Of a stretch of DNA of 50,166 nucleotides, positions 42,013 through 50,166 are shown piece after piece. Position 1 is the first letter of the stretch; every line of letters starts with the position of its first letter. Position numbers and translations under genes: made by a program. Source of the stretch: Flavobacterium soyangense (GTDB lineage: Bacteria; Bacteroidota; Bacteroidia; Flavobacteriales; Flavobacteriaceae); assembly GCF_015277675.1 (NCBI RefSeq), contig NZ_JADHEC010000027.1:1-50166 (forward strand), read 5' to 3'. The notes under the pieces are model-generated. The model was not told the DNA's origin and did no database searches. It saw nothing but the letters and a program-made list of their open reading frames with translations.

Positions 42013-43122
42013 TTAGAATTCAGAAGGAATTTCTTTCTCAACTTTAGGTTTTGGGGTAATTTCTTCATTTGTCGGAGTTGGTGTAACAATTGGTTTAGAC
42101 ACAACTTTTTGTCTTATTGGATAATAAATTTCGGTAATCCATTTTGAAGGATTATTTATATCATTTTTGCCAATTATGTATATTTCAATATGAGAAAATA
42201 CAGTATCTGCATTAAGATAATTAGTCTTAAGATATTCCTGTGTTTTATCCAATGCTTTTTTAGTATGTGAATAATCACCAGCCAAGGTTGTTTTTACGGC
42301 TTGGAATGGTTGAAGTTTCTCTGATAAAATATCGCTTCCTTCAACTAAGAAAATAGGTTCTTTAATAGGAATACAAACCGACATTTTTGTAAGTTCATTG
42401 GTAATATCATAAGTATGATAAATGACAAATGGTTTGCCACTTATTGTAATATTATTTTTTTTACAGAAAGTAGTGATTTTAGAAATAACGATTCCGGAAT
42501 TTTTGGAAACTTTTGAAAATTCACTGGTAAATGTTTGAGCTAGATAGAAAGTTTCGGGATTGTTTACTAAACCATTAACTTTTACGGAATACGTATTTAT
42601 TTCATAATCCAGTTTCTTGTCTAAATTATTCAAACTTTTTTCAAATACAGAACCAAAAATTTTCTCCGCTCCGCCATTAAAAGCGGTCAACACTTTAAAA
42701 AGAAATCCCATTTTTCCTTTTGCTTTCCAGGATACTCTTGTTTTTCCCAATGTATCTTTAAAACTCATAGAAACATCAGCGGAATTACCGTTAAAATTCA
42801 TTATTTGAAAAATGCTGTCGTTCTCTTTTATATTTATCGTCTGTAAATCACCATTTCCTTGTTTTCCTTCCCAAGTACAAGAACTGCCTTTGCCAATGGT
42901 GTTTTTTGAATAAGTAATGTTAATAAGAGAATCTTCTGTAGCTAGGGAATTCCATTCGCCCCAATTTTTAAAATCGTTAACATAATTAAATACGGATGAT
43001 TTTGGCGAATTGATAATTTTACTTCTTTCTACAGTAAAATTACCTTTTTGTGTTGCAACAAAAATGGATAATGCTACTAAACTAAGTAATAATAATAGAA
43101 AGAGGTACTTTAAAATTCTCAT
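42013..43122 (-). CDS. Membrane-anchored SRPBCC protein with GyrI-like C-terminal domain
   Basis: The 369-residue protein starts with one membrane helix (MRILKYLFLLLLLSLVALSI). A START/polyketide-cyclase-like domain follows (about 30-170: INSPKSSVFNYVNDFKNWGEW, SCTWEGKQGNGDLQTINIKE). The next part (about 190-335) resembles a GyrI-like effector-binding domain (GKPFVIYHTYD, SDILSEKLQPFQAVKTTLAG, IEIYIIGKND). A Pro/Thr/Lys-rich tail closes it. Both domains bind small hydrophobic ligands in other proteins, but no ligand is known here. ATG 43122 is preferred over 43182, because the longer form would put 20 polar residues before the helix. Confidence 0.8.
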   Translation of the reverse strand: MRILKYLFLLLLLSLVALSIFVATQKGNFTVERSKIINSPKSSVFNYVNDFKNWGEWNSLATEDSLINITYSKNTIGKGSSCTWEGKQGNGDLQTINIKENDSIFQIMNFNGNSADVSMSFKDTLGKTRVSWKAKGKMGFLFKVLTAFNGGAEKIFGSVFEKSLNNLDKKLDYEINTYSVKVNGLVNNPETFYLAQTFTSEFSKVSKNSGIVISKITTFCKKNNITISGKPFVIYHTYDITNELTKMSVCIPIKEPIFLVEGSDILSEKLQPFQAVKTTLAGDYSHTKKALDKTQEYLKTNYLNADTVFSHIEIYIIGKNDINNPSKWITEIYYPIRQKVVSKPIVTPTPTNEEITPKPKVEKEIPSEF

Positions 43123-43351
43123 AATAAACAGTTTAATTTCTGTTGTAAAGTTAGAAATTTTATCAATACATTTAACTGCCATAAAAGTATAAAATTTCTA
43201 TTTCTATTCAATTTTGAAACATTTAAATAATAATATTTAATTCTTTTAATTTAAATTCCAATATATCAGAAAGTTGAATTCAAAATAATTCAAAAGCAAG
43301 ACCAGTTAATACTAGTGTATTGTTTAATTTTTTCTCAAATAAATGTTAATT

Positions 43352-43383
43352 TTTGTGTTATGTTTAAAGAATACATATATTTG
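43352..43383 (+). promoter_or_regulatory. Promoter of the M49 peptidase gene
   Basis: TTTG (43352-43355), a 20-nt spacer and TATATTTG (43376-43383) match the Bacteroidetes pattern. The RNA would start near 43389, 33 nt before the ATG. Confidence 0.7.
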
Positions 43384-43421
43384 TTAAAATATTATTATAA
43401 AACAACTAAATATCTTTAATA

Positions 43422-45455
43422 ATGAAATTACTTAAAATTGCTGGTGTTTTTATGACCGTTGGACTTTCTTTTATTTGTAATGCACAAATAAAGGTTTCTG
43501 ATACGAAAACTACCGTAAAAGCTCCATTTGAATACGTTGTCGAACAATTTGCTGACATAAAAGTATTGCGTTACCAAATACCGGGTTGGGAAAATCTAAC
43601 ACTAAAAGAACAAAAATTAGTGTATTATCTCACTCAAGCAGGATATTCTGGTCGAGATATTGGTTGGGATCAACACTATAAAAGCAATCTGAAAATAAGA
43701 AAAGCACTTGAGAATATTTATGTAAACTATAAAGGAGACAAAACTTCCCAAGATTGGAAAAACTTTGAAATTTATCTAAAAAGAGTATGGTTTGCCAATG
43801 GAATCCATCATCATTATTCTAATGATAAAATTAAGCCTGCATTTTCTGCAGTTTATTTTAATAGTTTAATGAAAGCTACAAAAACAAGCTTATCGCCAGC
43901 AATTGTAGAAGTTCTTTTTAATGATGCCGATGCAAAAAAAGTGAATCTTGATGAATCAAAAGGATTGTTAGAAGGTTCTGCTATCAATTTTTATAGTAAA
44001 GGAATTACGGCAAAAGAAGTTGAAGATTTTTATGCCAAAAAAACAAGTCCTGATGCTAAAAGACCTTATTCGTATGGTTTAAATTCTAAATTAGTTCGTA
44101 ATTCTAAAGGGCAATTAGAAGAAAAAGTATGGAAAAGTAAAGGAATGTACGGTGTTGCGATTGATAAAATTGTTTATTGGTTAGGAAAAGCGCAAAGTGT
44201 TGCTGAAAACAAGAAACAAGGCGATGCTATTGGATTGCTTATTAGTTATTACAAAACGGGAAGTTTAAAAACTTGGGATGATTACAACATCGCTTGGTTG
44301 CAAGCTACTGATGGAAATATTGATTATATCAACAGCTTTATTGAAGTTTACAATGATCCATTAGGATACAGAGGATCATATGAAAGCATCGTTCAAATTA
44401 AAGATTTTGATATGTCTAAAAAAATGGAGGTGATTTCAAAAAATGCTCAATGGTTTGAAGATAATTCTCCTTTGCTTCCGGAAAATAAAAAGAAAAATGT
44501 AGTTGGTGTTTCCTATAAAACTGTTGTTGTAGCAGGTGAATCTGGTGATTCTTCTCCGGCAACTCCTATTGGTGTAAACCTTCCAAATGCTGATTGGATT
44601 CGTGCTGAACACGGTTCAAAATCAGTTTCTTTAGGGAATATTATTGATTCCTATAATAAGGCCGGTGGAAAAGGTAGATTGCAAGAATTTGCTAATGATC
44701 CTGAAGAAATAGCTTTGGCTGAAAAATATGCTGAAATAGGAGATAAAATGCACACTGCTTTGCACGAAGTGATTGGTCACGCCTCTGGACAAATTAATCC
44801 TGGTGTGGGAACTCCAAAAGAGACCTTGAAAAGTTATGCTTCGACTCTTGAAGAAGGTAGAGCTGATTTAGTGGGATTGTACTATGTCTATAATCCAAAA
44901 TTACAGGAACTTGGCTTGGTTGACGATTGGAAAAAACTAGGTATGGAATCGTATGACAGTTACATCCGTAACGGATTAATGACACAACTTATTCGATTGG
45001 AAAAAGGAGCTAATATTGAAGAAGCACACATGAGAAACCGTCAGTTTATAAGCTCTTGGGTTTTTGAAAAAGGAAAAGCAGACAATGTAATCGAGAAATT
45101 AACCCGTAACGGAAAGACCTATTTCAATATTACTGATTATGACAAATTACACGAATTATTCGGACAGTTATTACGTGAAATCCAACGCATAAAATCAGAA
45201 GGGGATTATGCTGCAGGAAAAGCTTTGGTTGAAAATTATGGTGTGAAAGTAGATCAAAAAAAACACGCGGAAGTATTGGAACGTAACAAACAATTTACAT
45301 CTGCTCCTTACAGTGGTTTTGTAAATCCAGTTTTAGTTCCAAAATTAGATGCAAAAGGAAACATAATTTCGATTGAAGTAACACAGCCAAAATCATTTGC
45401 TGAACAAATGTTGAACTATTCAAAAACTTATGGTTCCTTGCCTTTGGAAAATTAA
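43422..45455 (+). CDS. Dipeptidyl peptidase III-like M49 metallopeptidase
   Basis: The 677-residue exported protein has a signal peptide (MKLLKIAGVFMTVGLSFICNA). The M49 zinc motif HEVIGH is at 448-453 (family HExxGH), and the second motif EEGRAD (477-482, family EExRAE/D) supplies the third zinc ligand. GLYYVYNPKLQEL and HMRNRQFISSWVFEKG are family features. The enzyme removes dipeptides from peptide N-termini. A signal peptide is unusual for the cytosolic eukaryotic DPP III but common in Bacteroidetes members. Its terminator (45472-45483 with 47255-47266) is split by the IS. Confidence 0.93.
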   Translation: MKLLKIAGVFMTVGLSFICNAQIKVSDTKTTVKAPFEYVVEQFADIKVLRYQIPGWENLTLKEQKLVYYLTQAGYSGRDIGWDQHYKSNLKIRKALENIYVNYKGDKTSQDWKNFEIYLKRVWFANGIHHHYSNDKIKPAFSAVYFNSLMKATKTSLSPAIVEVLFNDADAKKVNLDESKGLLEGSAINFYSKGITAKEVEDFYAKKTSPDAKRPYSYGLNSKLVRNSKGQLEEKVWKSKGMYGVAIDKIVYWLGKAQSVAENKKQGDAIGLLISYYKTGSLKTWDDYNIAWLQATDGNIDYINSFIEVYNDPLGYRGSYESIVQIKDFDMSKKMEVISKNAQWFEDNSPLLPENKKKNVVGVSYKTVVVAGESGDSSPATPIGVNLPNADWIRAEHGSKSVSLGNIIDSYNKAGGKGRLQEFANDPEEIALAEKYAEIGDKMHTALHEVIGHASGQINPGVGTPKETLKSYASTLEEGRADLVGLYYVYNPKLQELGLVDDWKKLGMESYDSYIRNGLMTQLIRLEKGANIEEAHMRNRQFISSWVFEKGKADNVIEKLTRNGKTYFNITDYDKLHELFGQLLREIQRIKSEGDYAAGKALVENYGVKVDQKKHAEVLERNKQFTSAPYSGFVNPVLVPKLDAKGNIISIEVTQPKSFAEQMLNYSKTYGSLPLEN

Positions 45456-45533
45456 GAAATAATTGATTTATAAAAAAAGGATGTCTTGATAGGAGGGCAC
45501 TGAAAAAGTCTTTTTTCGAATAAATTGACAAAT

Positions 45534-45571
45534 AAAAGGAGTAGAAAACTTAGGATTTCTACTCCTTTTTT
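45534..45571 (+). terminator. Terminator at the left end of the IS
   Basis: AAAAGGAGTAGAAA (45534-45547) and its perfect complement (45556-45569) form a 14-bp stem with an 8-nt loop, followed by T. It would stop read-through from the M49 gene into the transposase gene. Confidence 0.85.
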
Positions 45572-45604
45572 GGTATATTTAGCTGTAATTATAAAGTTTT
45601 TTAG

Positions 45605-47053
45605 ATGTTAGTACAGCAACAAACAATAGACTTCAGCGAACATTCTTCGTTATATGATTTAATTGTGCCGAAGGATAATCTTTTGAGAAAAATTAATGAT
45701 TTAATAGATTTTTCATTTATCTATGATGAGTTATTAAATAAATACTGCATCAATAATGGGCGTAAGGCAGAAAGTCCTGTTCGAATGTTTAAATATTTAC
45801 TTCTTAAAACAATTTACACTGTTTCCGATGTTGATATAGTGGAACGTTCACGTTTTGATATGTCCTTTAAATATTTTTTGGACATGAATCCAGAAGACGA
45901 TGTTATCAATCCTAGTTCGTTGACAAAATTTAGAAAACTACGTTTGAAAGACACCGACTTATTAAATTTATTGATAAGCAAAACGGTAAACATCGCTATT
46001 GAAAAAGGCATCATCCGTTCTAAATCTATTATTGTTGATGCCACACATACTTTATCAAGATCCAATCCATTTTCAGCAATCGAAGTATTGAGAGAACGTT
46101 CAAAACTACTTCGAAAAACAGTATACATCTTTGACGACCAATTCAAAGAACGCATGCCCAAAAAAAATACAGACAATGATATAGAAAAGGAGCTGGCTTA
46201 TTGCAAAGAACTAGAAACAAGTATAGAAAATGAGCCTTCTATAAGTTCAATCCCTGCTGTGAAAGAAAAACTAAACCTATTAAAAGAAACTGTAGAAGAT
46301 ACTCAAGAAAATTTAACTTTATCAAAAGATCCCGATGCTAAAGTAGGTCATAAGTCTGCCGATAGTTCCTTTTTTGGCTATAAGACTCATTTGGCAATGA
46401 CCGAAGAGCGCATCATTACTGCGGCTGTAGTTACATCCGGAGAAAAAGGCGATGGACCAGAATTACCTAAACTTTTAAAAATTAGTCAAGAAAACGGAAT
46501 TGATGTAGAGGCCATTATTGGCGATGCGGCTTATTCCGGAAAAGAGAACCTTAAAATCACAAGTGAACAAAACATTAAAGTAGTAGCAAGGCTAAATCCA
46601 TCGATAACACAAGGATTTAGAAAAGACGAAGATAGGTTTGATTACAATAAAGATGCCGATAGGTTTGTTTGCCCAGCAGGACATTTGGCCATACGAAAAG
46701 CACGTCAAGGATCCAAAGATGTCGGAACAAATCAAGTAGATACTTATTATTTTGATGTCGAAAAATGCAAGTCTTGCCCTTTAAAAGAAGGCTGTTACAA
46801 AGATGGAGCCAAAACAAAAACGTATTCGGTATCCATAAAATCAGAATTGCATCAAGACCAAATGGCTTTTCAAGAAACAGAATATTACAAAGAAAAAGCA
46901 AAACATCGGTACAAGATAGAAGCCAAAAATAGCGAGTTAAAAAATGCACACGGTTATGATAGAGCGATATCATACGGTATTACCAATATGCAAATGCAAG
47001 GTGCAATAGCAATTTTCACAGTCAACTTAAAAAGAATACTCAAATTAATGTAG
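45605..47053 (+). CDS. IS1182-family transposase
   Basis: The 482-residue DDE transposase has the N-terminal DUF772-like block (YDELLNKYCINNGRKAESPV, RFDMSFKYFLDMNPEDDVIN), the first catalytic Asp in SIIVDATHTLSRSNPFS and the second in IIGDAAYSGKENL. A Cys-rich insert follows (FVCPAGHLAIRK, CKSCPLKEGCYK), and the C-terminal Glu region is KHRYKIEAKNSELKNAHGYD. This matches the DDE_Tnp_1-type transposases of the IS1182 group. The frame is full-length and undamaged, so the protein may be functional. Confidence 0.93.
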   Translation: MLVQQQTIDFSEHSSLYDLIVPKDNLLRKINDLIDFSFIYDELLNKYCINNGRKAESPVRMFKYLLLKTIYTVSDVDIVERSRFDMSFKYFLDMNPEDDVINPSSLTKFRKLRLKDTDLLNLLISKTVNIAIEKGIIRSKSIIVDATHTLSRSNPFSAIEVLRERSKLLRKTVYIFDDQFKERMPKKNTDNDIEKELAYCKELETSIENEPSISSIPAVKEKLNLLKETVEDTQENLTLSKDPDAKVGHKSADSSFFGYKTHLAMTEERIITAAVVTSGEKGDGPELPKLLKISQENGIDVEAIIGDAAYSGKENLKITSEQNIKVVARLNPSITQGFRKDEDRFDYNKDADRFVCPAGHLAIRKARQGSKDVGTNQVDTYYFDVEKCKSCPLKEGCYKDGAKTKTYSVSIKSELHQDQMAFQETEYYKEKAKHRYKIEAKNSELKNAHGYDRAISYGITNMQMQGAIAIFTVNLKRILKLM

Positions 47054-47146
47054 AAAATACAATCTACACATACATTTTGCCAAACGAACCTGTATAAGTC
47101 AAAATCGGACTCATACAACCTACAATAAAAAACAGTTACAAAAATA

Positions 47147-47193
47147 AAAACGCTCATAACAGATGTTTAAAATCCTGTTATAAGCGTTTTTTT
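47147..47193 (+). terminator. Terminator at the right end of the IS
   Basis: AAAACGCTCATAACAG (47147-47162) and CTGTTATAAGCGTTTT (47175-47190) pair at 15 of 16 positions with a T-run following, downstream of the transposase stop. Confidence 0.82.
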
Positions 47194-47284
47194 ACTCTCT
47201 ATAAAAAGAGGCTTTTTAAAATAAACAAGGTTTTTCAGTGCCCTCCTTGATAGGCATCCTTTTTTTATTATATATCAAATAACC

Positions 47285-47473
47285 CTAACGTTTAAAAAAT
47301 ATTTTTATCATAAATAAGATTATGATAAAGAGAATAAACCCAATCAGAATCTTATAATTTCCTTTGTAAAAGGTTTTGTGCAACTTTGCATCTTTTCTAT
47401 AGGCATAAATCATTGCGATAACAAAAGCAACAAAAAAACAGCCTGCAAACACCAATTGTCCTGGACTAAACAT
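47285..47473 (-). CDS. Small two-helix membrane protein
   Basis: This 62-residue protein has two hydrophobic helices (about residues 8-25, VFAGCFFVAFVIAMIYAY, and 42-58, YKILIGFILFIIILFMIKI). A basic loop (RKDAKLHKTFYKGN) lies between them and the end is basic (FFKR). I do not recognise the family, but compact proteins of this kind are frequent in Bacteroidetes. A TAAATTTG -7 box lies on the minus strand at 47492-47499, 19 bases before the ATG, which supports it as a real gene. Confidence 0.68.
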   Translation of the reverse strand: MFSPGQLVFAGCFFVAFVIAMIYAYRKDAKLHKTFYKGNYKILIGFILFIIILFMIKIFFKR

Positions 47474-47554
47474 AGTTTAAAATATTTTGGGCAAATTTAG
47501 GAATTAGTTTAGGAAAACTTGCTAATTTGCAACTTCATTTAATCAAATAAAATT

Positions 47555-47944
47555 ATGCAAAAACAAATCAACGCAGTAAAGGAATTTCACACGGCATTTA
47601 TCATAGGTCACAGCGAAACCCCTATAGGTGATTTGGGCGAAAATAAAAACTTGCTTCGTTACAATTTGATGAAAGAAGAAAACGAAGAATATCTTGAAGC
47701 AGTCCAGAATAATGATTTAATTGAAATCGCCGATGCTTTGGGTGACATGATGTACATTCTTTGTGGAACGATTATCGAACACGGTTTGCAACATAAAATT
47801 GAAGAAGTTTTTGACGAAATTCAACGCTCTAATATGAGTAAACTTGGAGAAGACGGGAAACCTATTTATCGTGAAGATGGAAAAGTAATGAAAGGTCCCA
47901 ATTATTTTAAACCTGATTTTTCTAAAATACTTGGAGGAAAGTAG
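47555..47944 (+). CDS. MazG-like/PRA-PH-type nucleotide pyrophosphohydrolase
   Basis: The 129-residue all-alpha protein has the metal-binding ExxE...ExxD pattern of the MazG superfamily: KEENEEYLEAV (E41-E45) and IEIADALGDMMYIL (E57, D60, D64). The N-terminus (VKEFHTAFIIGHSETPIGD) and the C-terminal GEDGKPIYREDGKVMKGPNY resemble the phosphoribosyl-ATP pyrophosphohydrolase-like proteins. Such enzymes hydrolyse nucleoside triphosphates, often damaged ones. No histidine genes are nearby, so a housekeeping role is more likely. A strong terminator follows. Confidence 0.86.
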   Translation: MQKQINAVKEFHTAFIIGHSETPIGDLGENKNLLRYNLMKEENEEYLEAVQNNDLIEIADALGDMMYILCGTIIEHGLQHKIEEVFDEIQRSNMSKLGEDGKPIYREDGKVMKGPNYFKPDFSKILGGK

Positions 47945-47959
47945 CCAGTAGCAAGTTAA

Positions 47960-48007
47960 AAAAAAGCAGTTTAAACATGAAACAAATCATGTTTAAACTG
48001 CTTTTTT
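47960..48007. terminator. Bidirectional terminator, 20-bp stem
   Basis: Perfect 20-bp arms (47960-47979, core GCAGTTTAAACATG, and 47988-48007) with an 8-nt loop, bounded by A and T runs, between the convergent MazG-like gene and ilvE. Confidence 0.9.
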
Positions 48008-48029
48008 GTATAAATAATTAGACTGAAAA

Positions 48030-49097
48030 CTAAACTTTAACTGTCCAACCAAAAGTGTCTTCGGCTAGTTTATGTTGAATGTTTGTCAATTTATCTTTAA
48101 GTTCTAATGCAATTGAACTCTCTGATTTTGGCAATTCATAATAAACATCCTGATACGAGAATCCAATAATTGGGTTAACAACTGCGGCTGTCCCTGCTCC
48201 AAAAATTTCTTTTAAGCTACCGTTTTTAGCCCCTTCAACTAGTTCAGAAACTAAAACAGGACGAACTTCAACATTAATATTTTCTCTTTTTGCCAAATCA
48301 ATAAGGCTTTTTCGAGTCACACCATCAAGAATTCTTTCGCTAGTGGGAGCAGTATATAAAGTGTCGTTTATTCTAAAAAACACATTCATTGTTCCAGCTT
48401 CTTCTAATTTAGTATGAGTTGCGTCATCCGTCCAAATCACTTGTTGAAAACCTGCTTTGTTGGCTAAATTTGTTGGGTAAAATTGAGCAGCATAATTTCC
48501 TGCAGCTTTTGCGGCACCAATACCACCGTTTGCAGCTCTACTGAAATGCTCCGCAATTAATACTTTTACTTCACCTGAATAGTATGCTTTTGCTGGCGAT
48601 AATAGAATCATGAATTTATAATCATCAGATGGATTTGCAATTACTCCTGTTCCGGTAGCAATCATAAATGGTCTGATGTACATAGTGTTTCCTTTTCCTT
48701 TTTGAATCCAAGCCTCATCTAATTGTAATAATTGTTTCAGCCCTTCCATAAAGATTTCTTCAGGAACTTCAGGCATTGCCATTCTTGTTGCAGAATTATT
48801 GAAACGGTGGTAGTTTTCATCAGGTCTAAATAACCAAATTGCATCATTATCATCTTTGTACGCTTTCATTCCTTCAAAAATGGCTTGGCCATAATGGAAG
48901 ACTTTTGCTGACGGATCCAATAAAAATGGAGCATAAGGTTTGATGACTGGTTTTTGCCATTCGCCATTTGTAAAATCACATTCGAATAAATGATCTGTAA
49001 AAACTTCCCCAAAATGTAAATTATCAAAATCGACATCTTTTATTTTTGAAGTTGCGGCTTTTATTATTTCAATTTTGTTGGTTTGTGTTGCACTCAT
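48030..49097 (-). CDS. ilvE: Branched-chain amino acid aminotransferase
   Basis: The 355-residue class IV PLP aminotransferase makes or degrades Val, Leu and Ile. The PLP lysine is K197 in GGIGAAKAAGNYAAQF. HYGQAIFEGMKAYK, LEEAGTMNVFFRI and TSERILDGVTRKSLIDLA are family signatures, as is FGAGTAAVVNPI near the C-terminus. The length fits the large (type II, about 350 residues) group, not the 300-residue E. coli IlvE. The gene stands alone, convergent with the MazG-like gene. A possible TAATTTTG -7 box lies at 49160-49167 on the minus strand. Confidence 0.95.
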   Translation of the reverse strand: MSATQTNKIEIIKAATSKIKDVDFDNLHFGEVFTDHLFECDFTNGEWQKPVIKPYAPFLLDPSAKVFHYGQAIFEGMKAYKDDNDAIWLFRPDENYHRFNNSATRMAMPEVPEEIFMEGLKQLLQLDEAWIQKGKGNTMYIRPFMIATGTGVIANPSDDYKFMILLSPAKAYYSGEVKVLIAEHFSRAANGGIGAAKAAGNYAAQFYPTNLANKAGFQQVIWTDDATHTKLEEAGTMNVFFRINDTLYTAPTSERILDGVTRKSLIDLAKRENINVEVRPVLVSELVEGAKNGSLKEIFGAGTAAVVNPIIGFSYQDVYYELPKSESSIALELKDKLTNIQHKLAEDTFGWTVKV

Positions 49098-49373
49098 AAT
49101 TAGTTATTCTATTAAAATATTGTATAAGGTAGGATGATGTTAAACGAATTTACGTTTTGCAAAATTAAACAAAAAACATCATATTCCTTATCAAAAAAAC
49201 ATTAATTATAGCGTTTAACTGAGATTTATTTATATTCTAAAAAAAATGGAAAATTCAGAGTTTTTTTATGAAATATTTAAAAAATAAGAGTCAATGATGG
49301 TTAAACCTAATTAGGTTTTAATTAAATTTGGCAATCAATGACTTGGTTAAAGTAAAAAACCCTCCATACTATT

Positions 49374-50036
49374 TTGAAAAGAGAAATAATAAAAACTGCT
49401 GATGGCTCGACAACCATTCAAATTGAAGCATGGAACGAATGCTATCATTCAAAATTTGGAGCCATTCAGGAAGCCCAACACGTCTTTATAAAAAATGGAC
49501 TTTTATTATTCGAAGGCAAACCTATTTCCATTTTGGAAATAGGTTTTGGTACGGGTCTGAATGCCTTTATCACTTTTTTAGAATCTAAAAAACTGAACCA
49601 AACTATAGATTATGTTGGAGTAGAAGCATATCCTATTTCTTCTGAAGAAGTGCTGTCAATGAATTATGTTTTTGAATTAAATGCTGAAAAGGAATTAGCT
49701 GTATTTGAAAAAATGCATGATTGCAACTGGGAAAAACAAGTTGTTTTGAGAGAAGATTTTGTGTTAACAAAAAGAAAGCAGTTTTTTACCGACATTGATG
49801 ACTTAGAAAAGTTCGACTTGATTTATTTTGATGCTTTTGGCTATAATGTTCAACCTGAATTATGGAGCACGGCAATTTTTAAGAAAATGTACAATGCACT
49901 AAAAACTAATGGAATATTAGTTACTTATGCGGCTAGAGGAGTTGTAAAAAGGAGCATGAAAGAAGTGGGTTTTACTGTCGAAAAGCTTGTAGGACCGCCA
50001 GGAAAAAGAGAAATGTTTCGGGCACGAAAAGGTTAG
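49374..50036 (+). CDS. mnmD: tRNA 5-methylaminomethyl-2-thiouridine methyltransferase, MnmD-like
   Basis: The 220-residue protein corresponds to the methyltransferase half of MnmC. It finishes the mnm5s2U wobble base of tRNA. The opening DGSTTIQIEAWNECYHSKFG and FGAIQEAQHVFIKNGL, the SAM motif LEIGFGTGLNAF (about 54-65), IYFDAFGYNVQPELW and TYAARGVVKRSMKEVGF and GPPGKREM are the standard blocks. The FAD oxidase half of fused MnmC is absent, as in other stand-alone MnmD proteins. The start is a TTG at 49374, since no ATG lies in the right place. A possible TAAATTTG -7 box is at 49323-49330. Confidence 0.9.
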   Translation: MKREIIKTADGSTTIQIEAWNECYHSKFGAIQEAQHVFIKNGLLLFEGKPISILEIGFGTGLNAFITFLESKKLNQTIDYVGVEAYPISSEEVLSMNYVFELNAEKELAVFEKMHDCNWEKQVVLREDFVLTKRKQFFTDIDDLEKFDLIYFDAFGYNVQPELWSTAIFKKMYNALKTNGILVTYAARGVVKRSMKEVGFTVEKLVGPPGKREMFRARKG

Positions 50037-50084
50037 TTTTTTAGAATAAAAAATCACTACTAACCGATTAATATTTTTAAACAG

Positions 50085-50117
50085 AAAGGGCTACTTTTAA
50101 AAGTAAGCCCTTTTTTT
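50085..50117 (+). terminator. Terminator after mnmD
   Basis: AAAGGGCT (50085-50092) pairs with AGCCCTTT, with an inner ACTTTT/AAAAGT extension and a one-base bulge, followed by a T-run. Confidence 0.8.
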
Positions 50118-50148
50118 CATATATTTTGAGTGACAAAAAACAAAATTT

Positions 50149-50166
50149 ATGAGTTCCAAAGATATT
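50149..50166 (+). CDS. Possible start of a gene running out of the window
   Basis: ATG at 50149 opens a frame (MSSKDI) to the window end, after a terminator and about 30 bp of AT-rich DNA with a near-match -7 sequence (TATATTTTG). Only six codons are visible, so this is weak. Confidence 0.3.

Larger units (their letters stand above)
45493..47245 (+). mobile_element. IS1182-family insertion sequence
   Basis: The element is about 1.75 kb with 15-bp perfect terminal inverted repeats (GAGGGCACTGAAAAA at 45493-45507 and its complement at 47231-47245). The 8-bp sequence CTTGATAG flanks it on both sides (45485-45492 and 47246-47253). Because the flank ends in G and starts in C, one extra base could be assigned to the inverted repeats, leaving a 6-bp duplication. 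It carries one transposase gene and has outward-insulating terminators at both ends. Intact ends, duplication and open frame suggest a recent, possibly active insertion. Confidence 0.92.
45472..47266 (+). terminator. M49 gene terminator split by the IS
   Basis: AAAAAAAGGATG (45472-45483) and CATCCTTTTTTT (47255-47266) are perfectly complementary over 12 bp. Without the IS and one target duplicate they would be joined by a 10-nt loop, TCTTGATAGG. The IS thus entered the loop of a rho-independent terminator. Confidence 0.75.

Overview
The window looks like a chromosomal segment of a Flavobacterium-type member of the Bacteroidetes. The DNA is AT-rich. Many start sites are preceded by the Bacteroidetes -7 promoter element TAnnTTTG rather than a -10 box. 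The gene set is typical of that group: a MutS2 without Smr domain, Rho with a long Asn-rich insert, DUF3822 and DUF4293 proteins, an ECF sigma operon and a gliding-bacterium type HYR adhesin. No tRNA, rRNA or CRISPR array was seen. The only stable RNA found is RNase P RNA (rnpB).

Layout. 1-1471: 5' part of a secreted HYR-repeat adhesin (minus strand). 2106-5891: a polyphosphate cluster (sixA-like phosphatase, ppk1, ppx, small membrane protein). 5917-7676: dnaX, which needs a -1 slip at an A10 run to make full-length tau. 7781-8719: a hairpin-rich intergenic repeat, a small protein, rnpB and a long inverted repeat. 8748-11682: rsmD, DUF3822 and a RecD-like helicase. 11771-11988: a badly deleted DODA-type dioxygenase remnant. 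12050-15606: a PD-(D/E)XK-like protein, kdsB, a K+ channel, an acyltransferase and an XRE regulator. The regulator is divergent from an M14 carboxypeptidase across an array of TTTACAnnTGTAAA palindromes. 17113-23903: Lrp regulator, ppc, DinB, DCC protein, a frameshifted GIY-YIG gene between 24-bp inverted repeats, and mutS2. 24019-33630: ung, small operons for nucleoside and acetyl transfer, SUI1, a 2OG oxygenase, lpdA, an ABC exporter, truA, a phosphoesterase and DUF4293. 33811-39027: rho, an RsmB-type methyltransferase and kup. 39154-43122: a repeat protein, an ECF sigma operon and a SRPBCC protein. 43422-45455: an M49 peptidase whose terminator loop has been split by an IS1182-type element (45493-47245). 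47285-50166: small membrane protein, MazG-like pyrophosphohydrolase, ilvE, mnmD and possibly the first codons of another gene.

Most of the window is ordinary housekeeping DNA, and I did not find a convincing wholly new multigene system. The observations most worth checking are: (1) the dnaX slippery A-run, which probably yields gamma and tau from one gene; (2) the symmetric operator array between the XRE regulator and the M14 peptidase, with a palindrome over each -7 box; (3) the GIY-YIG gene framed by perfect 24-bp inverted repeats, with a third copy 11.4 kb away; (4) the IS insertion exactly in a terminator loop; (5) a set of three intergenic long inverted repeats with 16-18 bp arms.

All calls rest on reading the sequence and on recognised motifs. 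No similarity search or folding program was run.
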